From positions 27,691,969 to 27,755,968 of the forward strand of contig CM037838.1 of the NCBI GenBank assembly GCA_021234535.1: 64,000 nucleotides of DNA, read 5' to 3'. This document shows, piece after piece, positions 58,601-64,000 of the stretch; the first letter of the stretch is position 1, and each line of letters begins with the position of its first letter. The translations under genes and the position numbers were made by a program. Origin of the DNA: Stichopus chloronotus. Taxonomy: Eukaryota; Echinodermata; Holothuroidea; Aspidochirotida; Stichopodidae. The notes under the pieces are model-generated. The model searched no databases and had not been told where the DNA came from. It saw only the letters and a list, made by a program, of their open reading frames with translations.

Positions 58601-61600
58601 TGGAGATGAACTGCCCATAAAATTATGTGAAGCATTTTTCACAGCTATTTATCATCCTTCAAACAGATTTCCTGTGGTCATGGAAAATCAGGAAGAGTTA
58701 TGAAAATTTGCAAAATTACGTCAGGTCCTGGAAAAGTTTTGAAGTTCGAGGAAATTGTGTGAAGCGCTGGAAAAGCCAAAGAAATTTTCACAAAGGGGCA
58801 TTGTTTGTTTCCTAGTGGTAGTGCAATACAAAAATGCATTCTGCTGATACATGAAACTTTGTTATTCCCTTACCTCATATTGCTTTGACTTCTGCTGTCA
58901 CAGTTGAAAAGTTTTTGTATGATGTTAGGAGGAAGTTTATGGAAATTGCTTATTTGGTCCTGGGAAAATCATCATGGAAAATTCATGAAAATTGATTCCC
59001 TGTGAATTGCAAGAACCTTGTGTAAATATATAAACAGGTACAAGCAAACAAGATGAAAGGAGTATGCTAAATCTTTTGTAAATTTGGCAAGTTTCAACAA
59101 GTTTTGCCCCAAACTGCGTTTTCATATTTAAAAGGTCAGTTCACCTCTGGAGAAGCTGGAGTGCAACGTAACCGACGGAGACGGCCAGCTTAAATCCTCT
59201 TATCTGTTCAGCGTCGACAGCGTTCTCCTGCAATTTGGTCACCAATTTGTGGAGAATGTTAAATACATTTTCCTCCTAGATGGAAGATATCTCAACCTGA
59301 CAGGGAACATTTTTCGACATAACAGCGCGACACAGGGCACGCTGTCCATATCTGGAGAGACGATAGAGTCGTCTCTTCAACCGGGTCAGAGGTCGCTCTC
59401 CGTCCTTACATATGATTACAGTCAAGGGGTCCAGTGTACCATGGAGCTAGATTTACAGACACCCATCACAAATATCTCTGTGAGTGGTCCTCCTGCTATT
59501 GTGATGACGAATGCGACCTTCGATCTGACAGTTGGAGCTGATGCTGGTGTTCCTGTCAACCTCAAAATAGCAATATGGCGATCACAAGAGAAAGTTTCAG
59601 AGACAGTGGTGGCAAGGAATCTTAGGAAACCAAGTGGTTGGAATGTGACAACTTCTTTGGAAATGAAAAATGCAGGTCAGTATTATGCCAACCTCAGGTT
59701 CGGTGACTTAAGTGCCAAAGAAAGTAAGATCGAATGTATTACATTTTGTCCTTATTTAAGTTCAGTGTGTCATCTGTTAATACACTGTTTAGAACAATTG
59801 CTACTGTTGCATTATCCATAGTAGTTTACAATATTTATCACTAACTTTAAAACTTTCATATGACTTTTAATATTTACTTTTTAAAGTGTAAAAAGTAATA
59901 GTTTGAAAAATACTAGAGTACAATATATTTAACAAATTCATAGTTGTGCAGCCACTGTCTTAATCATTTCTTGTCATCCAGTTGTAATCCATAAAGTTGT
60001 CCAAGTAGTATATTTCTTTCACCTTGGCTCTTTTACTCACCTTCTTGTTGACGAAACAGAGAAATGAATTGAAAGTTGCAATTGGTAACTAACAGGATGA
60101 TAAAAGTGAAATATTGCATGCATCATGACCTTAAGAAAAATTTTCAAGCTGAATTCAAGGTTTTGTTTTTGTCTTGTGTCTCAACAGGTTTTTACAAAGT
60201 GATGGTAAGTGCATGGAATGACTATTCTGTTGAGACCAGCGAGTGGAATGTGACAGCTCAGAATCCAGTTGTGGGGTTAGGTATGGATGCGGTTCCTCCA
60301 GTCACATGGAGAGGCAGTCCCACGTCTGTCAATGTTACCGTAGAGCTCCGTCCCATCTACCCTCCTCCAACAGACATCTTCATCAGCATTGACTTTGGAG
60401 ATGGAAGGAGGGGTAAGTCAGGCTGTGGGGGAAACATGTTTGTTTCTTCAAATTGCGTTTCTTGGGTCACTCATTGACTCACACTATAAGTTTAAAATGC
60501 AGATGTCATCATTTTAGTGCTTGAAATAAAACTAAAAATGAAATGCAAATACACAAATCCCTCAGTTTTGAATTTGTGGAAATGTTTGTCGCTTGAATTT
60601 TTTTGGGGGTAGTTAAAAAATACCTTCCAAACTTTCATTACTTTGCATTCAACTGTGGAGAGTGATTTGAGAATTACTTGGAAATGGATGCAGAAATATT
60701 ATTTTAATTCAGTCTCTTTATTTATGACCCCTTTCCATTCAAAATGGATCTTGTAGATGTTTCATGATCTCTTTTCATTCTGTTAGAAACGACCCTAGTT
60801 TGGACTGTCGGCCGTCACCCATGGAGGAGATGGTTCGAAGCAGACTTCCTGGATCACGGGATCTACACCATTGTTGCCCGAGCATTTAACGATGTCAGTG
60901 AGATGTCAGCGTCTGTGGATGTGCATGTCTTGCAAGAAATCAAAGCAGTTCAGTTAAAAAGCTATTCTGGTAAAGTTTGTCTACTTTGCTGATCTACTTT
61001 TTGAATAGTTTATTTTTTTTACCTTCAGACTAATTGGAGCAATTTTCTTGTGGTCAAAACAAAAGTCTGGTTAATCGTGTAAGGTTTTGCTTCTTCAGAC
61101 TTCTCTCTGGATGCAATTTCCGCCAGGGTGATGGCATATGAACAGTGTAGCTTTATCTTCTCTGGTAGTTTACCCAGCTGCGTGGCTTTGTGACGACATT
61201 CTGCAGTGGAGTTACTTCCGACATTTACATTAACAATGTCGCCTCAGGGGATTGTGCACTATGAACCTTCAAATTTCAAATGCAACATTGCCAAAAGTTA
61301 CTTGAAGAAAATATCATCCTATTCATGAGAATACTTGTGTTAGACCAGGTCTATTGCAGTGGAGTTTCTTGCATATAATCCTTGGACCAAATCTTCTTTA
61401 ACTTATTTGAGTTGTGTTAAGGCCTGTTTTCTAATCTGTGTGTACATCATATTGTAGGAGAAAAACATTACTGTCTTCCCCCTCCATATCTGGCTAATTT
61501 GTTGCAATGTGTTTAATGTTTCTCTGCTTGAGTATTTAAATTGATGTCCCACAAAGTCCACAGTAGTTATGAAAATTGTTTTGGAAAGGTCAAAGGCTAT

Positions 61601-62981
61601 GATAGTGGCCTTGCAGATCCCTGCATTTGAGTTTCTGAACCTTGCACATTTTTTTAAATTCATGTAAATGAAACTTGTTCTTTCTTTGCTTCTTTCAGAG
61701 ATGAGTATCAGCCCTCATGATATTCATACCTACCCTGTGGAGTATCCTGTCTACTTCAACTGTTCCGTTTCCATGGGAACAATAGATTGGGTCACTTGGG
61801 AGGTGAATAATGACACTATAAGTAACACCACTGCCTGTCACTGGTGCCACACCTTTCCGTTCGTTGGTAATTTTGCTGTCAACGCCACTGTCAGTAACGT
61901 CCTGTTCGCAGACGAGGGATCCACCACGGTGACGACGTTGCAGAGTGTAGCCAATCTGCATCTCGTGAACAATGGACCAATCATGCTGAATGAGAATATA
62001 ACGTTTGTACTGTTTGTGGGAAGCCTAGGGACGGAATCTTCCTTTCGCATTACCTTCGGGGACGGACAGTCGCTCTCCGTTTTTAATCTAACCAAAACTT
62101 CGGCCATTGGTGAATATCTGAAGCCTGGCATTCTTTTGCCCTTTGACCCTGTGCAATACCATTCAGCTGTAGTGGATCACTACTATGATGTTGAGGGTAA
62201 CTTTATAGCTATGGCATATGGGTGGAATCTTGTATCCTCCCTTGTTGCCATCTCTGAAGTCACTGTAAACCTCAAACCCTGTGAAATTCCACACCTTCAG
62301 GTCAGTAGTGGTGGAAGCAATATCACGGTCGCACCAAAATTTCTGAGAACCCATGCCATCATTTTGCACGCAGACGTTTCGGTGGACTGCCAAGGATCCG
62401 ATTCGACCACCTATCGTTGGAGACTCTTCAAACTTGACAAAATTTTCCCCTACCCAAGTGCAGCAAACGAAGTCCACCTCCCCACCGAAGTGAAGACGCA
62501 TTTCGTCGAATGCTACATACCAAAATTCACCTTGGACTATGGGGAATATGTGGTGGAGTTAACCGTTACGACGTTGATGAGGAGAGATGGTTCTGTAGGT
62601 ATGATGGCATTTGATCAGAGCTACCTGAAAGTGGTTTCCACACCCCTGGTTCCCAGGATCACCGGAGGCTCGTTGCGATTCATAGGTGAGTTATATTTGC
62701 CGACGTTTTCGTCGTGATTGATCTCCTTTGTATTCTGGTCAGGGACTATCCATCTGATAGAAGAGTTCAAAATTTGCCCGGATTTTCTTCATGATGAAGA
62801 CGTTTTTCGTTATTCACAACGTGGACAGGTTGGTACTCTGACGTGAGGCTAGACGGATCCACATCTTACGATCCTGATGCATCCCCAACTCTCGGCCCTG
62901 ACCTTGGATTGACCTACACGTGGTACTGCAGACAGTCAAACGAGACATTTCCTGAAAACTTAGATGACAGTGAATGTGCAA
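31540..62981 (+). CDS. Polycystin-1/REJ-like protein, N-terminal part with PKD-like repeats and start of REJ domain (3' end outside window)
   Basis: A large secreted or membrane-anchored glycoprotein of the polycystin-1/receptor-for-egg-jelly family. Visible exons: 31540-31633, 38274-38501, 39970-40200, 42058-42258, 43109-43360, 46917-47144, 48643-48873, 50348-50548, 51478-51729, 53778-54020, 55147-55377, 55756-55968, 56622-56885, 58114-58370, 59135-59675, 60188-60412, 60787-60969, 61699-62685, 62829-62981; 5,215 nt, about 1,738 codons, all in frame. Almost every junction is phase 1. Repeated PKD-type features are seen: G-x-Y-x-V-x-V-x-A/G-x-N-D-x-S strands, FGDG turns at about 60,396 and 62,059, and VxVxxPI linkers. 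The last two exons carry REJ-type CxxPxLxV, then DGSTSYDPD and LTYTWYC. Many N-glycosylation sequons support an extracellular location. GPS, PLAT and membrane segments, expected in polycystin-1 proteins, would lie beyond the window. Confidence 0.8.
33550..34740 (-). mobile_element. Decayed non-LTR retrotransposon, reverse-transcriptase 3' part (antisense)
   Basis: The minus-strand translation gives TDLGVLADNKLAFHE near 34,540-34,495 and VDFNTREHLLKILKPCYNK near 34,190-34,130. These are the conserved C-terminal RT segments of L2/CR1-type LINEs. Stops and frameshifts interrupt it, so it is inactive. Confidence 0.6.
34868..36600 (-). mobile_element. Decayed LINE reverse transcriptase fragment in unit A (antisense), split by a MITE
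   Basis: The minus strand shows motifs in order: SEQFSFVAGRFC near 36,545, HKQRVY with the following palm region near 36,320, and MKKFAD (FADD box, changed to FADE) near 36,140, then WQLCFH near 35,990. The 3' tail is AT-rich (AAATAAAATCAAATCAAATC) near 34,890-34,868. Many stops. The corresponding fragment in unit B is at 43,709-44,760. Confidence 0.65.
35217..35863. mobile_element. TTAA-flanked MITE-like element M1 (647 bp, unit A only)
   Basis: Terminal inverted repeats AGGGGAAATCAGGGTTT match perfectly over 17 bp. Flanking TTAA at 35,213-35,216 and 35,864-35,867. The homologous site in unit B (TTAA at 44,062-44,065) is empty. No transposase frame. A TTAA target duplication is known for piggyBac and Kolobok elements. 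Confidence 0.9.
36636..36980. mobile_element. TTAA-flanked MITE-like element M2 (345 bp, unit A only)
   Basis: Perfect 16-bp terminal inverted repeats AGGGAAATAGGGCATT. TTAA at 36,632-36,635 and 36,981-36,984. Empty site in unit B at 44,810-44,813. Its right half resembles 1,729-1,893, so the family is dispersed. Confidence 0.9.
38274..38501 (+). CDS. Polycystin-like exon A1 (PKD-like repeat, first part)
   Basis: Encodes 76 residues beginning CPSTEIRGLL, with GVPFNLTISTSDGTPIHFEI and ending VLSEEG, the first strands of a PKD-like fold. Acceptor ACACAG, donor GTAGGG, phase 1 at both ends. Differs from B1 at two residues. Confidence 0.82.
39359..39719. mobile_element. TTAA-flanked MITE-like element M4, copy in unit A (361 bp)
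   Basis: Perfect 17-bp terminal inverted repeats AGCTGGAATATGAGTTG, flanked by TTAA at 39,355-39,358 and 39,720-39,723. Present at the same place in unit B, so it was inserted before the duplication. Confidence 0.88.
39970..40200 (+). CDS. Polycystin-like exon A2 (end of one PKD repeat, start of next)
   Basis: Starts GYFNIAVNGTNDVSWDF, the typical terminal strands of a PKD repeat, then VxVQFPITDF linker and the next repeat to SYSPTLPDG. Phase 1-1, donor GTAAGT. About seven residue changes from B2. Confidence 0.85.
40829..41690. repeat. 144-145-bp satellite, about six copies, with DR1/DR4 nuclear-receptor-type motifs (unit A only)
   Basis: GGTCATCTGGGGTCACC starts at 40,829, 40,974, 41,118, 41,263, 41,407 and 41,552, a period of 144-145 bp. 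Each unit contains GGGTCACCAGAGGTCA (direct repeat spaced by 4); three also have a perfect AGGTCAAAGGTCA (spaced by 1). Intronic; absent from the matching place in unit B (near 49,506). Related single copies occur near 5,839 and 52,055. Confidence 0.9.
42058..42258 (+). CDS. Polycystin-like exon A3
   Basis: 67 residues from VDLHKGSS, including SGMYYFNATLYNEVSSFSD, the terminal strands of a PKD-like repeat, and ending RDLSNVVVGSSSG. Phase 1-1, donor GTGAGT. About eight residue changes from B3. Confidence 0.83.
43109..43360 (+). CDS. Polycystin-like exon A4 (PKD-like repeat)
   Basis: 84 residues: YTVGETVNFWCEVETGTIQW, paired Cys, and SVPGTFDISAAVHNQHSSS. One whole PKD-like repeat in one exon. 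The donor is GTTTGT, weaker than the others, and the frame stops six bases into the intron, so the exon must end here or earlier. Confidence 0.8.
43709..44760 (-). mobile_element. Decayed LINE fragment in unit B (antisense)
   Basis: Aligns with the LINE debris at 34,868-36,600 but lacks the 647-bp MITE insertion. The minus strand again reads EQYSFVAGRFC and FNDWTRSLDND, RT motifs of L2/CR1-type elements. Inactive. Confidence 0.65.
45111..45926. mobile_element. TTAA-flanked MITE-like element M3 (816 bp, unit B only)
   Basis: Ends are AGGAATTCTCCACCA and, inverted, AGAAATTCTCCACCA. Left flank TTAA (45,107-45,110), right flank TGAA (45,927-45,930), one mutation from TTAA. The empty site in unit A is TTAA at 37,294-37,297. 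Confidence 0.85.
46917..47144 (+). CDS. Polycystin-like exon B1
   Basis: Copy of A1 with Arg-to-Ser and Val-to-Ala changes. Same splice signals (ACACAG acceptor, GTAGGG donor), phase 1-1. Confidence 0.82.
48024..48385. mobile_element. TTAA-flanked MITE-like element M4, copy in unit B (362 bp)
   Basis: Same element as at 39,359, with mutated left flank (TTGA at 48,020-48,023) and first base, and intact right TTAA (48,386-48,389). Confidence 0.85.
48643..48873 (+). CDS. Polycystin-like exon B2
   Basis: Copy of A2. Changes include Phe to Cys (VQCPITDF) and a Lys/Arg to Asn/Thr pair that creates an N-V-T sequon. Phase 1-1, donor GTAAGT. Confidence 0.85.
50348..50548 (+). CDS. Polycystin-like exon B3
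   Basis: Copy of A3 with about eight residue changes, including Asp to Asn that makes an N-E-T sequon (LLYNETM). Phase 1-1. Confidence 0.83.
51478..51729 (+). CDS. Polycystin-like exon B4
   Basis: Copy of A4 with three changes (Thr-Ile, Thr-Met, Arg-His). Same unusual GTTTGT donor. Phase 1-1. Confidence 0.8.
53778..54020 (+). CDS. Polycystin-like exon C1 (third cassette)
   Basis: 81 residues, diverged homologue of A1/B1: GAPFYLTISSEGGTPTNYSI and ending LVFSEKG. Acceptor TTTCAG, donor GTATTC, phase 1-1. Confidence 0.8.
54821..54980 (+). repeat. 20-bp minisatellite, eight identical units
   Basis: CAAGTAAAAATTTATCAGGG is repeated eight times without a difference in intron C1-C2, inside an older diverged duplicate of sequence at about 54,545-54,630. 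Confidence 0.95.
55147..55377 (+). CDS. Polycystin-like exon C2
   Basis: 77 residues: GHYLIQVCGTNDFSEACDEV, then the linker VVAQNPIEGA and a Pro-rich stretch (APPPPPV), ending NNLEG. Diverged homologue of A2/B2, same length. Phase 1-1. Confidence 0.85.
55756..55968 (+). CDS. Polycystin-like exon C3
   Basis: 71 residues: LENWDTDW, STFNLSLSFEEGHD, then QGLYFISLRMFNRVSAVSS. Homologue of A3/B3. Donor GTGAGT, phase 1-1. Confidence 0.83.
56622..56885 (+). CDS. Polycystin-like exon C4
   Basis: 88 residues: GRNVHFDCTVEAGTIEWVHW and SPGNFTVSATVGNRFSS, homologous to A4/B4. The donor GTGACA is weak but gives the correct phase 1 for the next exon. Confidence 0.8.
58114..58370 (+). CDS. Polycystin-like exon after cassette C (PKD repeat)
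   Basis: About 86 codons: VNKPAIFRLIESDVP, CTFYFGNETTKVLSS, YTFRMAGDYSVMVSCNTSEG, ending ILVQ. A PKD repeat in which the FGDG turn reads FGNE. Starts in phase 1 and ends in phase 0 (donor GTGAGT), the only phase-0 junction in the repeat region. Confidence 0.8.
59135..59675 (+). CDS. Polycystin-like exon with PKD repeats; two in-frame donors
   Basis: Starts VSSPLEKLECNVTDGDGQ after an unusually weak AAAAG acceptor. Includes CTMELDLQTPITNISVSG, then a homologue of cassette exon 1 (FDLTVGADAGVPVNLKIAIW). Ends at GTCAGT (59,675). A second in-phase donor GTAAGA at 59,724 would add 16 residues (QYYANLRFGDLSAKE and a junction residue). Confidence 0.75.
60188..60412 (+). CDS. Polycystin-like exon D2 (PKD repeat junction with FGDG)
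   Basis: 75 residues: GFYKVMVSAWNDYSVETSE, linker AQNPVVGLGMD, then PPPTDIFISIDFGDGRR. Classic PKD FGDG turn. Phase 1-1, donor GTAAGT. Confidence 0.87.
60787..60969 (+). CDS. Polycystin-like exon D3
   Basis: 61 residues: LVWTVGRHPWRRWFEADF, then DHGIYTIVARAFNDVSEMSA, closing the PKD repeat begun in D2. Acceptor TGTTAG, donor GTAAAG, phase 1-1. Confidence 0.85.
61699..62685 (+). CDS. Polycystin-like exon D4 (two PKD repeats and start of REJ domain)
   Basis: 329 codons in one exon, far longer than its neighbours. First a homologue of cassette exon 4 (VYFNCSVSMGTIDWVTWEV, VGNFAVNATVSN), then a PKD repeat with ITFGDGQS and VVDHYYDVEGNFIAMAYGWN, then the REJ start (CEIPHLQVSSGG, VDCQGSDSTTYRWRLFKL). 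Intron loss or fusion relative to the cassette is likely. Donor GTGAGT, phase 1-1. Confidence 0.88.
62829..62981 (+). CDS. Polycystin-like exon D5 (REJ domain)
   Basis: 51 codons: WYSDVRLDGSTSYDPDASP, LGLTYTWYCRQSNETF, ending SECA. The D-G-S-x-S-Y-D-P-D and Y-T-W-x-C pattern is typical of REJ domains. Phase 1-1, donor GTAAGT. The next exon lies near or beyond the right edge. Confidence 0.87.
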
Positions 62982-64000
62982 GTAAGTCAACAATTTTCTC
63001 TTGATTTTGAAACATTTATTCAAAATGAAAAGTTGTCAGAAAATTCCCATTGTCCTCAAGCCTGTGATGTGAAATGCACTTTGTGAAAGTTCACAAGCAC
63101 CATGCATTCATGTACATTTAATGTCGATCGAACCAATAATTCACATTTTGCATTTTCAACATACCACTTTTGAAAGGTCCTCTTTGGGGAATTTGTTCAA
63201 GTGCAATATAGGCAACAGCCTCACCTGACAGACAACTTGCTTTTCAATCCAATGCAATAAACCGCCAGCAAGTGTAGTTTTGCCAAAGCTCTGCAATCCA
63301 TCAAAGTTCCAGTTTTGTGATGCCGCTATTGCACGGCACTGTCAACCGTATGCTGATCACAAATATAACTGAGTCCAGATATTTAAGTAAGTTTGATCGT
63401 TCATAATTTGTACCTGCTTTTTGTTCCATTTTGTAAGGATGGCACGCACTCTCACGGATCGTTATGGGTGTGGTCTCCTTTTTGTAGTACCTTCTTTTTA
63501 TATTTTTCAGGCTTCATTTAATTGTTAAAACTTTATCCACAGCGGATTTTCATAAATGCACTGTACAGGTTGATAAATACTGTAAGTATTGTTTGAAACT
63601 TGTTTCATGGAAATTGTCAGAGAGGTAGGCAATATTCTTGTACATTTTGTCCATCTGCTGCACCTGTTTCAAAGTAGTACCACAAGGGCTTTGAACAAAG
63701 AAAACCAGATTGCAAGTCTCCATCTTCTGATTGCTGCCACCATTCATAACAGATTGTCAACCAATAAGAGATATTTTTTTTTTTTGGTGGGGGGTTGATA
63801 GAAGAAGTACATGACTTCCAACTAACCGGAGCAACAGATGCTTGAATTAACGAATTTCTTGTTTTAATGAATTTTTGATGCAAGGTTCAGTAACCTGAGA
63901 CTTCTCTGTAGGAGATAACCTAAAATGGCCTAGTGACAATTAAGTCTAAGAAATTTACGTTAGCTCACACGCCAAGTATTATCTGTTTTAGCAGAAGTGG
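62982..64000 (+). other. Intron of the polycystin-like gene at the right edge
   Basis: AT-rich, with a T-run and G-run near 63,772. No exon is recognisable; a TTTTAG acceptor-like sequence at about 63,985-63,991 could begin one, but too few bases follow to judge. Confidence 0.5.

Noticed and set aside
62163..62501. 112-codon antisense frame opposite exon D4
   Set aside because: Shadow of a well-supported plus-strand coding exon.

Overview
The window looks like nuclear DNA from a marine invertebrate deuterostome. An echinoderm, possibly a sea cucumber, is my best guess, but it rests only on gene content, intron sizes and repeat style. Genes are split by GT-AG introns, intergenic DNA is AT-rich and full of small repeats, and no bacterial gene organisation, CRISPR array or rRNA is visible. 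Two plus-strand protein-coding genes can be read by joining exons with matching phases and splice sites.

Region by region. 1-9,120 is mostly non-coding, with small tandem and inverted repeats, a tRNA-derived SINE near 7.2 kb and one unrecognised small membrane-anchor ORF at 4,013. 9,494-23,304 is a complete 13-exon SLC6-family Na+/Cl--dependent transporter (704 aa), closest in sequence style to glycine / neutral amino-acid transporters, with a probable 3'UTR to about 25.88 kb. 25.9-31.5 kb is intergenic and repeat-rich (SINE, roughly 190-bp satellite, two arrays of 21-bp palindromes). 31,540-62,981 is the 5' part of a polycystin-1/REJ-like gene: a putative signal-peptide exon, then about 20 exons encoding PKD-like Ig-fold repeats and finally the start of a REJ domain. 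It runs off the right edge; about 1,738 codons are visible.

The most striking structure is an 8.8-kb tandem duplication inside the polycystin-like gene (A about 34.87-43.70 kb, B about 43.71-52.46 kb). Each unit carries the same four phase-1/phase-1 exons (228, 231, 201, 252 bp), so the duplication adds 304 residues in frame. A diverged third cassette follows at 53.8-56.9 kb and a rearranged fourth near 59-62 kb, so the gene appears to have grown by copying one four-exon module. The two young units act as a natural control for each other: three MITE-like elements with TTAA target duplications are present in one copy and cleanly absent from the other, and a fourth is shared by both. Copy A also holds a private 144-bp satellite whose units carry nuclear-receptor-type direct repeats.

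The two genes are functionally unrelated as far as can be seen: one is a plasma-membrane solute transporter, the other a large extracellular or receptor-type glycoprotein.
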